This document shows positions 13,603-25,530 of a stretch of 64,000 nucleotides of DNA, one piece after another. The notes below the pieces were generated by a model. That model was not told the DNA's origin and did no database searches. It was given only the letters and a program-made list of their open reading frames with translations. The position numbers were made by a program, and so were the translations under genes. This DNA comes from Isoetes taiwanensis (taxonomy: Eukaryota > Streptophyta > Lycopodiopsida > Isoetales > Isoetaceae). The stretch lies in the NCBI GenBank assembly GCA_021234155.1, contig JAJEKV010000012.1, positions 7,220,448 through 7,284,447 on the forward strand, in the 5' to 3' direction. The first letter of the stretch is position 1. Every line of letters starts with the position of its first letter.

Positions 13603-14702
13603 GAGGAGGCCTTGCAAGGTCGGCCTTGTTTGACTTGAGCAAGTGTGGGCTCGGTGCCCAACAGCAGTACTTGGGGCCAGTTCTAATTATAAACTATTTG
13701 ATCCCAAACCATATCCAAAATTTTTGAAAATTGTATGTTGGCGATGACTTAGGAGCTAGGCGACAAAAATCAATTTAAGTCCGTTACTAACCATTAATTC
13801 TGAATTTCACGAATGTCTTGCTACTAAAAGCGGCCCTTGACTTCTAAGCGCCACAACAGGAAGGTCTGAGGTCAAACTCCATTCGGTCAGTTCCGCTTGC
13901 TTGGCGTTCTCAAGCGCATATGATGGCCATGTCCCAAGTGCAAAAGACCAAAACTACCCAGCGCCAAACCACCTTTAGAACACGGAAACTCATAGGGTTT
14001 TGCGTTTGATCTATCCTTGTCGATTTGACTAGGACCTTGCGCCCTTGTCTTGAGTAGAGGGTGTTGGCGAGCCACCGGACCTAAAACCACCTGACTTTTG
14101 CCCCCAAATTCCTCTCCGGCCAGGCGGCGGACAGACCAACTTCCCTGAGGCAGTGATCTGTCTCGCCAATGGACTTTCGGGCGATGGAAACATTGCCACT
14201 GGGACCAAGTTTTGTGGCGGAAGCCACCCCACCCTCGAAGGCATGTAAAAGCCCATCTCATGTGCAACACACTCTCGTGAATCAATTGGCACAGGAGGAG
14301 GGTGGGCTGTGAATCTTTTGCCAATGTGGGGGCGTAAGTGTTTCTCTTTTACCAAAGCCAGAAGTAGTGTAACTTGGTCCCTAGGAGTAATTTTGGCATT
14401 CGGACGATGTGGGCGGTCAGATGAAGCATTCGAACCTCATGATGTCCGGTGACAAAGCTGCTTTAGTTTCTATTTTAGCGCGGGGCGGCCGCGGTTTGAT
14501 ATGTGTTCTCCCGGACGGATGTTGGATTTTTGAGACCTTCGGACCAGGTTCACCGGAACAAAGGATTCAGCAGTCAGGATCTGGGGCAAGAGATCACGGG
14601 AGTGTGAGGCTCTTTAGCGTCGCCCGTGGAGGCAGCTGCCCGAGGAAAGGGGCGCCTCGGGAAGCTTTGGGGCTCGCCTCCACAGGTTCGGACTCCTCTA
14701 AT

Positions 14703-15155
14703 GAGGAGGCCTTGCAAGGTCCCCGGCCTTGTTTGACAGGCAAGTGTGCCGGCTCGGTGCAACAACGTGCCGAGGGCCCAGTTTCTAATTAAACTATTTG
14801 ATCTAAACCATATCCAAAATTTTGAAGGAACAGCTGTATGTTGGCGTTGACTTAGGAAGCTAGGCGACAAAAATCGAATTTAAGTCGTACTTATGCATTA
14901 ATTCTGATTCACAGATGTCTTGCTACGCAAAAGCGGCCCTTGACTAAGCGCCTGGGAAGTCTGGTCCAAACTCCATTAGTCGATTCCCCTTGCTTGGCGT
15001 TCTCAGCATGTGATCGGCCCGCGTCCAAGTGCAAAAGACCAAAACTAAGCACCCAAAGCGCAAACCACTGCTAGAACGACAACTCATGCGGAAAGGGCGC
15101 CTCGGGAGCTTTTTGGGGCTCACGCCTCTGTGATTCCAGGACTCTCCCCTCTAAT
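14703..15155. repeat. Short satellite monomer 6 (~453 bp)
   Basis: It has the same internal deletion, with the join near 15080-15110. All later intervals, up to the right edge of the array, are long. Confidence 0.85.
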
Positions 15156-18100
15156 GAGGAGGCCTTGCAAGGTCTGGCCTTGTTTGACTTAAGAAATGAG
15201 GGAAATTAATGCCCAACAACAGTGCCGGACCGTTCTAGTGCACAAACTTCAGCCCCAGTCTAAACCATATCCAAAATTTTTGAAAGTTATTGCTTTGTAT
15301 GTTGGCGATGACTTAGGAAGCTAGGTGACAAATCCAATTTAAGTCAGGTACTATGCATTAATTACGAATTCTGAATGTCTTGCACTACTACAAAGCCCTT
15401 GACTTCTAAGCGCCTGACGGGAGATCTGGGTCAAACTCCATTAAATCCGATTCAGCTTGCTTGGCACGTTCTCAAAGCTGCATATGATCGGCCATGTCCC
15501 AAGTGCAAAGGAGCCAAAACTCGGCACCCAAAGCGCGCCAAACCTGCTGGAACACGGAAACTCATGGGGTTTCGTTTGGAGGCTCTATCCTTGTCGGTTG
15601 ACTACAGGACCTTGCGCCTTGTCTTGGTAGAGGGTGTTGACGCCAAACCGCGGACCACTGAAAACCACGAGAGCGGCTTGCCCCAAATTCCTCTCAGAAG
15701 GCCTGACCGGTGGGCAACTTCCCTCTGGGAGCCGTGATCATCTCTGCGCGATGGACTCGAGCGTCGACATTGCCCTGGGGACCAAGTTTTGTGGCCGAAG
15801 CCCACCCCTTCGGCGCCAAACTATCTCATGCAGCTTTGCTAAGTAGTCAATTGTGGCTAGGAGGTGGGCTGTGAATCTCTTTTGCAATGTAGGGCGTAAG
15901 TGTTTCTTTCTTTTTACCAAAACCGGCCCAGTGTAACTGGTCCCTAGGGGTAATTTTGGCATTCGGGGCCGATGTGGCGGTCGAATCGGCATTGAACCTG
16001 CATGATGTCCGAGCGACCAGCTGCTAGTTTCTGCTGTCGCCCGCGGGGCGCTTGCCGGTTGATATATGTTCTCAGGGCCGGATGTTGGATTTTTGGACCT
16101 TCTCGGACCGAGGTTCACCGGAACAAAGGATTCCAGCGGTCGGATCACGAGGCCGAGATCGAGGTGTGGTCTTTAGCGTCACGCCCCGTGGGCATTTGCG
16201 GGGAAAAGTACTCGGGAAGCTTTTGGGGGCTGCCTCAGGGGTTCGGACCTCTCCCCTCTAATGAGGAGGCCCAGGTCCTGGCCTTGTTTGACTTGAGCAA
16301 GTGTGCCCATTTCTGTTTGCCCAACAGCATTTGGGACCGTTCTAGTGCAAACAGCTGATCCTAAACCATATCCAGAAATTTTTGAGATTGGCTGTATGTT
16401 GGCGATGACACAGGAAGCTAGGCCGACAAAATCCAGAATTTAAGTCGTCACCATTAATTACGAATTTTACGAATGTCTTGCTCTTTAAGGCGGCCCTTGA
16501 CTTCTAAGCGCCTGGCAGGAAATGCGGTCCAAACTCCATTAGTCAGTTCCCTTGCTTAGCGTTCTCAGCGCATGTGATCGGCCACGTCCCAAGTGCAAAA
16601 GACCAAAACTACCGACTTTTAAGCGCAAATCACGCTAGAACGACAACTCATGGGGTTTACGTTTCGGAGGCTCTATCCTTGTCGGTTGACTAGGACCTTC
16701 TTGCGTGTCTTGAGGGAGAGTGTTGTGGCGGCAGTGCGGACCCTAAAACCACCTGACTTGCCCCCAAAATTCCTCTCAAGAAGGCCACAGGCGGGCCGGG
16801 CAACTTCCCTCTCCCGGGCAATGATACATCACCGCCAATGGACTCGAGCGTCGGCATTGCCCTAGGGACCCAGTTTTGTGGCGGAAGCCCGCCACTTCGA
16901 GCGCCAAGCCCATCTCATGTCGCAATGACACCTCGTGGTCAGTGCTTTGCAGGAGGTGGGCTGCTTGAATCTTTTATGATGGGGCGTAAAGTGTTTCTTT
17001 CTTTTGCAAAGCCAGGCCAGGTGTAACTTGGTCCCTAGGGTAATTTTGGCATTCGGACGATGTGCGGCGGTGGTCGCGGCATTTTGAACCTCCATGATGT
17101 CCGACGACAAAACACTTCTGGTTTCTACTGCGCATCGCCCGCAGGAGACGCTTGTGACTGATATGTTCTCCGGACCGGATGTTGGATTTTTGGACCTTCT
17201 GGACCAGGTTCACGGAACAAAGGATTCAGCGGTCGGATCGAGGCAAGAGATCCGGTGTGAATGCTTTAAGCGTCGCCCGGTGAGCCCAGCTGCCGAGAAA
17301 GTACCTCGGGAAGCTTTGGGGCTCGCCTCACGGGGTTCGGACTCTCCCCTCTAATGAGGAGGCCTTGCAAGGTCTGGCCTTGTTTGACTTGAGCAAGAGT
17401 GTGCCGGCTCGGTACACGCCCAACCTGTATTTGCGGACCGTTCTGAGGTGGCTATTTGATCTAAACCATATCAAATTTTTGAGGATTGGCTGTATGTTGC
17501 TGGTGACTTAGGAAGCTAGTGACAAAATCAAATTTAGTCTAAAAGTACTGCATTAATTACCGAATTCGAATGTCTTCTTCTGGCCCTTGACTTCCTAAGC
17601 GCCTAGCAGGAAGTCACAGTCAAACTCCATTAAAGTGATTCCTTGTAGCGTTCTCAATTTGCATGTGATCGGCCCACGTCCCAGAATGCAAAGACCAAAG
17701 GCGGCACCCAAAGCATGAAACCACTGCTAGAACGACAACTCCATAGGGTTTACGTTTAGGAGGCTCTATCCTTGTCGGTTGACTGGGACCTTTAGCCGTG
17801 TCTTGAGGTGGGGGGTGTTGGCGCGGAGCCTGGACCCTAAAACCACCGGGCAGCTTGCCCCAAAATTCCTCTCCAGAGGCTTGGCGGCCGGACCCAGTGA
17901 CTTCCCTCTCACGGGCAGTGATCTGTCTACACAATGGACTCGAGCGTCCGACATTGCCCTAGGGACCAAGTTTGTGGCCGAGGAAGCCCACCTTCTCGAG
18001 CGCCAAACTATCTCATGTGCAACACACTTTCGTGGTCGATTGGCCTAGGAGGTGGGTACAGCACGAATCTTTACAATGTGGGGTAGTAAAGTGTTTCTTT

Positions 18101-21100
18101 CTTTTGCAAAGCCAAATGAGTGTAACTTGGTCCCTAGGAGGCAATTTGGCATTCGGGGCCGATGTGGGAAGTCGAGATCGGCATTGAACCTCACTTAATG
18201 TCGAAACGACAAAACACTTTGGTTTCTACTTTATGTCGCCCGCGGGGCCTTGTGATTTGATATGTATGTTCTTCGGGACGGATGTTGGTTTTGGACCTTC
18301 TCGGACCCGTTCACGGAGCAAGTTCTTGATCGGATCACGAGGCAGGGTCAGGAGTGTAGTCTTTAGCGCCTGCACGCCCCGGCCCGGAGATTTGCCGAAA
18401 AACTCGGGAAGCTTTGGGGCTCGCCTCACAGGGGTTCGGACTCTCCTCTAGCGGGAGGCCTTGCAAGATTTGGCCTTGTTTGACTTAGGCGAGAGAGAGT
18501 GTGCGGCTGGTGCCCAACAGGACCGTTCTAGTGCAAACTATTTGATCTAAACCATATCCAAAATTTTTGAGAGGATTGGCTGTATGTTGAAGTGACTTAG
18601 GAAGCTAGGTGACAAAAATCAAATTAAGTCAAATTATGCATTAATTACGAATTCACAGATGTCTTGCTACTACAAAGCGGCCCTTGACTTCCTAGCGCCT
18701 AGCAGGAGGTGCGAGGTCCAAACTCCATTGATCGAGTTCCGCTTGCTTGGCGTTCTCAGCCCATATGATCGGCCATGTCCCAAGTGCAAAAGACCAAAAC
18801 TACGGCACCCAAAAGCGCAAACCACTGCTGGAGCACGGAAACTCACTTAGGGTTCGTTTGGAGCTCTATCCTTGTCACAGTTGATAGGGACCTTCTTGGC
18901 GGAAATGTCTTGAGGTAGAGTGTTGTGTGGGAGCCACCGGACCCTAAAACCACCGAGAGCGGCTTGCCCCAAAATTCCTCTCAGAAGGCCACAGCGGCAG
19001 ACGGGCAACTTCCCTCTCCCGGGCAGTGATGCATCTACGCAATGGACTCGAGCGTTGACATTGCCCTAGGGACCAAGTTTTGTGGCGAGCACCCTTCTCG
19101 AAGAAGCGCGAACTATCTCATGTGCAGCCTGCGTAGTCGATTAATGGCCTGGGAGGTGCATTTGCTTGAATCTTTGCAATGTGAGATAGTGTTTCTTTCT
19201 TTTTACCAAAAGCTAGTATGTAACTTGGTCCCTAGGGTAATTTGCATTCGAGATGATGTGGGCGAAGTCAGATCGGCATTTGAACTCTCCGCAATGTCGA
19301 GCAATAGTACTTTGGTTTTCTACAACATCGCCCAGCGGGGCGGCCAGCGGTTTGATATGTGTTCGAAGACCGGATGTTGGATTTTTGGACCTTCTCGGGA
19401 CCAGGTTCACGGAACAAAGGATTCAGGTCGGATCGGGGCAGGGATGGGAGTGTGATGCTAGCGTCGCCCGGTAGGAGCCCAGCTGAGGAAAGGCGCCTCG
19501 GGAGGCTTTGGGGCTCGCCTCACAGGGGTTCGGACTCTCCCCTCAGCCAGGGAGGCCTTGCAAGGTCCACAGCCTTGTTTGACTTGAGCCAAGTGTGCCG
19601 GCTGTGACAACGGTTTGCCGAGGGCCGTTCTAGTGCAAACTATTTGATTCTAAGCATATCAAGATTTTGAAGTTGGCGCATATGTTGGCGATGACTTAGA
19701 GGTAGCTGACAAAATCAAATTTAAGTGGTACTATGCATTAATTACAATTCTGTGAGATGTCAACCCCTTTCTTTTGCCATGATATGACTTCTAAAGCTGC
19801 CTAGCAAGGTCTGGGGTCAAACTCCGTCCGTCAGTTCAAAAGCTTGCTTCGCGTTCTCAGCCCCATGTGATCGGCCATGTCCCAAGTGCCAAAGACCAAA
19901 ACTGGCACCCAAAAGCATGAAACCTATTTAGAACACCGAAACTCTTAGAGTTTCGTTTGAGCTCTATCCTTGTCGGTTGACTAGGACCTTCTTGTGTCTT
20001 GAGGTAGAGGGGGGTGGTGGCCTTGGAAACCACGGACCTAAAAACCACCGGAGCGGCTGCCCCAAAATTCCTCTCCGCCTGGCGGCGGACGGGCAACTTC
20101 CCCTCTCAGGGCAAGTGATCACATCTCTGCCAATGGACTCGAGAGCGTCGACATTGCCCTAGGGACCAAGTTTTGTATGAAGTCCAAAAGCCTTCTCGAG
20201 AGCGCCAAACTATCTCATGTGCAGCAACACACTAAGTAGTCGATTAGCACAGGAGGTGGGCTGCTAAGACATCTTCGCAATGTAGAGTACGTAAGTGTTT
20301 CTTTCTTTTACCAAAACCGTAGTGTAACTTGGTCCCTAGGGTAATTTTGGCATTCGGACGATGTGGCGAAGTCAGATGGCATTTGAACTTCCGCAATGTC
20401 GACGACAAAACTGCCTGGTTTCTAGCATCGCCGCGGAGACGCCCAGCGATTTTGATATATTCTCCGGACGGATGTTGGATTTTTGGACCTTCTCGAACGG
20501 TTCACGGAACAAAGGATTCAGCGGTGGGATCTGAGGCAAGATCAAAGTGTGAATGCTTTATGCTCGCCCCCGTGAGCAGCTGCCCGAGAAAAATTTTGCC
20601 TCGGGAAGCTTTGGGGCTCGCCTCTTGGGGTTCGGACTCTCACCTCTAATGAGGAGGCCTTGCAGGTCTGGCGCCTTGTTGACCCAGAGCAGTGTGCCTT
20701 GACAGCAGTGCCGGGCCAGTTCTAGTGCAAACTGTTTGATCTAAACCATATCGAGAACTTTTTTGGTGGCTGTATGTTAGCGATGACTTAGGAAGCTGGT
20801 GACAAAAATCAAAATTAAGTCATTACTATGCATTAATTACAATTCTGAATGTCTTGCTACGCAAAAGCCCTTGACTTCTAGCACAACTGGGAAAATCTGG
20901 TCAAACTCCATTCCGTCGGTTCCCTTGCTTGGCGTTCATGCATGTGATCGGCCATGTCCCAGTGCAAAGGCCAAACTAAGCACCCAAAAGCGCAAACTAC
21001 TGCTGGGGCACAGCAACTCATAGGGTTTTACGTTTGGAGCTATCCTTGTCGGTTGACTGGGACTTTGCGTGTCTTAGGGTAGAGGGGTGTTGACGAGCCG

Positions 21101-21430
21101 CGGACCCTAAAACCACCGGAGCAGCTTGCCCCAAAATTCCTCTCCCGAAGGCCACAGCGGCCAGACAGACAGCTTTCCCCTCTCACGAACCGTGATGTCT
21201 GCGCCAATGGACTCGGAGCAATCGACGTGCCCTGGGGACCAAGTTTGTGGCGGCCCACCCCTTCTCGAAGAAGCGCGAGCTATCATGTGACACACTCGTG
21301 AGTGATTGGCACAGGAGGTGGGCTGCTTTGAATCTTTACCAATGTGGGGCGTAAGTGTGTCGTTTTGCAAAGCGGCCAGGTGTAACTTAGTCCATAGGGT
21401 AATTTTGGCATTCAAGCGATGGCAGTGGCG

Positions 21431-21975
21431 TCAGGTATTAATTTTTTTATGCGTTTTCCCAAAAAAAAAAAAGGATGGTTAAGCGGCGTTATACGTGGCT
21501 GTACGACAATAAGCGTGGCGGCGGACGATCTGCATGCAGCAAAGCTGCGCCCGTCGAGATATTCTAAGGCGTCGTTCGCAGCGTCACGTCGGCGATGGCG
21601 GGACTTTGGCGTGCCCGGCCCAGCATGTCGGCCAAGCGCAGTGGTGGTCAGCGTGATTTTTAGTAAATCGTTCCGCGGCGTCATGTAAACGTGGCGAACA
21701 TGGTGGCGTGCGGCCTGGCGGCATGTCGGCAAACGCGGCCGGTACCACGTCGGATCCGAAGGGCAGCGTTAAGCGGCGTTTTGTGCCGCGTGGCACATGC
21801 GCCGCTTGCCGGCTTGGCGGCGGTACCATATCCCGCGCGAGCCAATAAACCGTGACCTGGCGGCGATACGTTGAGCGGCGTGGCTTGACGTTGTCGTCGT
21901 TCGGCGCGGCGATGTCGTCGATATTCGGCGGCGACCGTCGTTAACCCGGCGTCTTGACGTCGTTAGACGTCATGC
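21431..21975. other. CpG-rich non-coding block at the array edge
   Basis: Composition changes abruptly where the satellite stops in its GGCATTCGGACGATG module. Over about 550 bp, CG dinucleotides are very frequent and motifs such as GCGGCGT, GGCGGCG and GACGTCG recur. The flanks are CpG-poor by comparison. A poly-A run of 12 lies at 21460-21471. Frames here are short (about 110 codons at most) and resemble nothing I know. Unmethylated DNA, a recent insertion or foreign origin are all possible. Confidence 0.7.
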
Positions 21976-22616
21976 TCCTGTAGTGAAAACAACAACCTAC
22001 GGCGGTACGAGTCCAGCGTGCCATCGACAAAAACAACCGCGAGGGGCTAATCATCGTGCCGCGCAACAAAATAACATTTACAATAATATACACATTAAGG
22101 GAGGCGTGGGTGGGAGTCGAGGCTATTTGAAAGGAAGGAGAAAATCTTTGATGAGGAAGTCGATGGAAAGAAATAGCGATTCGTCAGACGAGCCACAAAA
22201 ATGCATGCAGCCATGCAAAGAGATGCATGTGCTAGCCATTCGAGAATCACCCGTCAGATGGCTCGGGAGTAGAGTGGAATTCTACGGAAGGGCTCGCTAA
22301 TGGACAAAAGCTCAGGCAAAGAGATTTCCTTATTAAAAGCAGAATGAGGTAGAGGATTTGAAGGATGGCGAAAAGGGACAAGATCGAGGAAGAACATGTC
22401 CCAATATGGAAAAAGGCGTCAAGCTGTCAAACTAGAGGCCCTCCTACGGTATAAAAAAAGTCAAGGCTAGCGAGAGAGCGATGAAAGTCGATGAAGAGTA
22501 CCCGAAATAAGCGATCCAAATGAACTAGACCCATGAAGAAAATGCGTACAATGCATGCATGCATGCAAGAGATGCATGCTAAGCCCATTCGAATCTTGGA
22601 GTGCTACATTTACCGC
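21976..22616. other. Unrecognised spacer with a duplicated GCATGC-rich segment
   Basis: No gene is recognisable. A ~48-bp segment at 22200-22248 recurs with changes at 22548-22594. Both copies contain overlapping GCATGC (RY-type) repeats and an AGAGATGCATG core. Confidence 0.5.
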
Positions 22617-23245
22617 GTGATGCTCCTAGAATCTATATAAGCTCCCATCGACTGCGTCACGGAATTCCCTCCCATGGTGACTACATCACCATGGTGAATA
22701 GTCATACTTTCAGAGACCACTTGGGATGGCCAAAGTGTCCCTAAGGCGGGCAGGTTGTCATTCGTCCGTCCTCTATGGGAATCATGCGGTGGAAACATAC
22801 ATACCGTTTGGGACAACAATCATGCTAAAATAATATACCATACGGTGGCCATCCATCATCATCGACGAAATTACATCCATCAATAACGCCTTGAGCAATA
22901 CATCATGAGGTGTGCTACAGGGGCTCGGACTCCAAAGAATCAAGCTGGCCGGCCCGAGGCCTCTGCAAGATAACGTGAGATGGAAGTATAGCCTTAAGTT
23001 GGGCGGCATAAGACAATGGCTTCAGGTGGTCCCTCCATCCATCCCCTCACAGCCAGCACTTAGCGAGATAAATTTGAATCATGCTATGGCGTGCTTGTAG
23101 CCCTCTGAAGAGGCAATTCAAGGAATCACCCTATGGGACTAATCAAATTACATCTCTACAGTGGAGTGAGGCGGTCGAGGCTTCTCCTCTCCCGGATCTA
23201 GCAGTTCCCTAGGTGTATGCTAGAGGAATGGTACAAAATTTTTGC
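22617..23245 (-). mobile_element. LTR fragment, inverted relative to the 3' LTR at 43609-45083
   Basis: Read on the - strand, this segment aligns in order with the last ~620 bp of the LTR ending at 45083. Shared landmarks include CCTCTATGGGAATCAT, ACAATCATGCTAAAAT, GCATAAGACAATGGCT and AATCACCCTATGGGACTA. Its low-coordinate edge (GTGATGCTCC) corresponds to the LTR end. It has the opposite orientation to the Ty3 pol that follows, so it cannot be that element's own 5' LTR in its original position. Confidence 0.75.
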
Positions 23246-24099
23246 TAAGGCCTTGCAATCTATAGATTATGTTCGGGGCTCACCCGGCGCTGCTTTGATT
23301 CAAACCTTTTTATCGCTGGGCCAGGCGAGGAAGAACATGGCCGTCCAAATCTACGGATGAGTTCATGAGGTTGCGTTTGTCGTCCCATAGGATAAATGAG
23401 TCTCTGAGCGGTTAGGGGATACATTGAGGGTTGTCCCCTACCTTGAGGAAGATGGTTCGAGCAAATAGGCCCTAAAGGTAGAAGCATGGGCTAAAACTCT
23501 TAGCCTAGAGCTCCCTAAGTATTGGCCTTGACCCTCTTCTTTTGGTCAAAATAGGGGTTATACCTTAGGGGCGTTCACCCTGGCAGGGGCCTTAGCCTCA
23601 GGCCCGGATATCAAAGCGAGGAGAAGAAAGTCTCCTTCACAGTCTTGAACAAATTACCAATGCCAGGGAGCTTTCAAAGACGTGCACCAAGCCATTCCAA
23701 GGAGGCTTTGCGACCCGATTATCAAGGACAAGGCTTGCTTATGATGCTTAGCCAGGGATATCACTTGGTATGCAAGAATGCCCTACATCACCGCAATTGT
23801 GCAGGCCGCCCTTGCCGAAGTGGATTGGGAAGAATGTGAGAGGTTAAACCATCGAGCAGTATTAGCAGCGAGATCGCTGACTATATACAAGGTGAGTCTC
23901 ATATTTATCTTTGCTTTATTAAAAGCAGGCCAAGCCAATCATCAACCTTACATCATTTTCCACCGGTTGTGGCCAAGTGGGCGTAAGCCCTTCATTATCC
24001 TCATGGATATCGTACGCACAATTTTGCCTCCCTAGAATGGCGAGGCTGCTCACTCTCTTGAAATCTCGCCCGCGTCGATTCACGTTGGCTGAGTGGGGT
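23246..24099 (+). pseudogene. Decayed gag remnant of the Ty3 chromovirus (tentative)
   Basis: Short frame-broken stretches suggest gag. Around 23360-23520 there are fragments resembling the gag region with DEFMRLRL followed by YLEED-like residues. Around 23725-23790 a cysteine/histidine-spaced stretch resembles a degenerate zinc knuckle. Stops and frameshifts are frequent and no long frame survives. The placement upstream of protease and reverse transcriptase is what gag would have. The call rests mostly on position, and part of this stretch could be unrelated. Confidence 0.35.
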
Positions 24100-24430
24100 C
24101 GTCACGCCACACACGGGGTCGATGCGTGCTTGAACATCAGCGCCGCGGCACGGGTTGCTCTGGGAATGAGAGATAATGGATGTTGATGCTATGACCTCAT
24201 TGTGGGCATGGGTTCCCTAGGCTGCGCAAGGCCAACATTGATTGTGGCGAAGTTACCTTCCAGCGCGAACAGCGAGCCGGTGTTTGCCCTTCATAAGCGG
24301 CATGATTCGACTTGCTTCGATGGGGTAATCACAAAAAGCAGATAAGTTCTTGATAGCTTACCTCCGATAATGAAGTAGTTCTTTGGGAATACCATGAAGT
24401 ACGCCAGTTTGCCACCCTTTGGGGTGTGGG
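24100..24430 (+). pseudogene. Decayed Ty3 protease region
   Basis: Fragments in different frames match the C-terminal half of a Ty3 retropepsin: YDLIVGM at about 24188, then LRKANIDCGEVTFQRE at about 24220-24265, which resembles the family's typical nPtIDw..rtVTF stretch. The catalytic DSG motif is not visible. Several frameshifts separate the pieces. It is directly upstream of reverse transcriptase in the same orientation, as in other Ty3/gypsy polyproteins. Confidence 0.5.
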
Positions 24431-25242
24431 TCACGAGAACCGGGGCACCAAAAGAGCTACCGGCAAGGCTCCATATCGAATGAGTACTCGAGGTTAACTT
24501 AAAACTTAAGAGCGATTGCAGGCTCTCGGATTGGACTTCATTCGACCTAAGTGTACATACCTTTTTGGGGCCACGATACTCTTTGTGAAGAAGAAGGATG
24601 GCTCTTGCAAATGTGCATAGATTATCGCCAACTAAATAAGCACACTATTAAGAATCTGTATGCCTTACCGCCGACGATCTAATGGATCAGCTGCAAGGGG
24701 CTAAATATTTTATGAAAATTGACCTTCGTTCGGGATATCACCAGATACGAATTAAGGAGGATGGCATTCACAAGTCTGCTTTTCGGACATGCTATGGACA
24801 TTATGAGTTCACTGTGATGCCATTTGGTCTGACCAATGCCCCCCTCCCTCCCCCCCCCTCCCACCTTCATGAGGCTGATGAATGATGTCTTCCGCGATAA
24901 TCTTGATGATTTTATCATCATATTCTTTGATGATATCCTCATATACAGTAAGACCTTAGAGGACCATGAGCGGCATCTTCGGTTGGCCTTGCAGAAACTC
25001 AGACGCCACCAACTGTATGCCAAGTTCTCCAAGTGTTGGTTCGCAACCACCAAGGTTGATTACCTGGGACATATTGTGTCTGCGAAAGGGATAGCCACAG
25101 ATCCAACTAAGATTGAAGCAATAAAGGATTGGCCAATTCCAACCAATATGTCTGAGGTTTGCAGCTTTTTAGGCTTGGCCAGTTATTACCGCAAGTTTGT
25201 TAAAGACTTTGCCAAGCTCGCCACGCCCTTGACGGACCTAAC
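24431..25242 (+). pseudogene. Ty3/gypsy reverse transcriptase, interrupted by the CACTA element
   Basis: This encodes the RNA-dependent DNA polymerase of an LTR retrotransposon. Visible Ty3 motifs in order: a degenerate VKKKDGS stretch near 24588-24600, YRQLN-like residues near 24630, [20 protein letters not shown] (24682-24740), MPFGLTNAP, the catalytic FFDDILIYS (the family's YxDD box, with F for Y), [10 protein letters not shown], and [12 protein letters not shown] close to the break. A C/T-rich insertion at 24838-24866 shifts the frame inside the NAP-ATFMRLM segment. Frameshifts upstream of 24680 disrupt the N-terminal part. The domain stops where the CACTA transposon begins and resumes as RNase H at 40674 in the same frame. 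Confidence 0.9.
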
Positions 25243-25530
25243 CACTACAACAGAAAACTTGTTTTGCGTCAGAAAAATCGTCAGAAACCCTTTACAGAAT
25301 AGGCAATTGCCCAGACTCATATGGCTGACGCATATTCTGACGTATATTCTCTGATGAAAAATCGTCAGATTTTGCGTCAGAATTTTCGTCAGATTTTCTG
25401 ACGCAAAATCGTCAGATTTTTCGTCAGAATTTGCGTCAGAATATTCGTCAGAGTTAGCGTCAGAATTTTCGTCATATTTTTCGGGAAATTTTTTTCTTAG
25501 GGTCTTTTTGCGTGGGCATTTTGGTCTTTT
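25243..25530 (+). repeat. CACTA left terminal and subterminal repeat region
   Basis: The CACTACAA terminus is followed by about a dozen CGTCAG motifs in both orientations, typically as TTTTCGTCAGAATTTGCGTCAG-like alternation with A/T spacers. Several adjacent motifs form inverted pairs. The region ends in a conserved stretch (AGGGTCTTTTTGCGTGGGCA) that reappears inverted at 28857-28905. Confidence 0.9.

Larger units (their letters stand above)
2364..21430. repeat. Satellite array, ~1.1-kb monomer with a ~0.46-kb deletion variant
   Basis: A single non-coding unit is repeated head to tail about 20 times. Using the shared GAGGAGGCC motif as an anchor, copies fall at about 2533, 3609, 4084, 5179, 6289, 6731, 7774, 8887, 9356, 10437, 10898, 12023, 13136, 13603, 14703, 15156, 16263, 17356, 18452, 19549 and 20651. 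Fourteen intervals are 1.04-1.13 kb and six are 0.44-0.48 kb. Landmarks repeat in fixed order: GATCTAAACCATATC, TGCATTAATTACGAATT, AACTCATAGGG, GGGACCAAGTTTTGTGG, CTTGGTCCCTAGGGTAA, GATGTTGGATTTTTGGACC, then the anchor. Copies differ mainly by 1-10-base indels, and no reading frame is conserved between copies. I see no rRNA or tRNA in the unit. A centromeric or other heterochromatic satellite is possible but not shown. Confidence 0.95.

Noticed and set aside
2820-21415. Many open frames of 60-180 codons on both strands across the satellite
   Set aside because: They are at different phases in each copy and destroyed by indels in the next, so they are chance frames of a GC-rich repeat.
22541-22570. 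GCATGCATGC run as a possible functional RY element cluster
   Set aside because: It is part of a small duplicated segment with no gene downstream; no support for regulation.
25243-25530. Regular CGTCAG repeats that might be read as a CRISPR-like array
   Set aside because: Motifs are 6 bp, in both orientations and irregularly spaced, next to a CACTA terminus in a plant nuclear context. They are subterminal transposon repeats.
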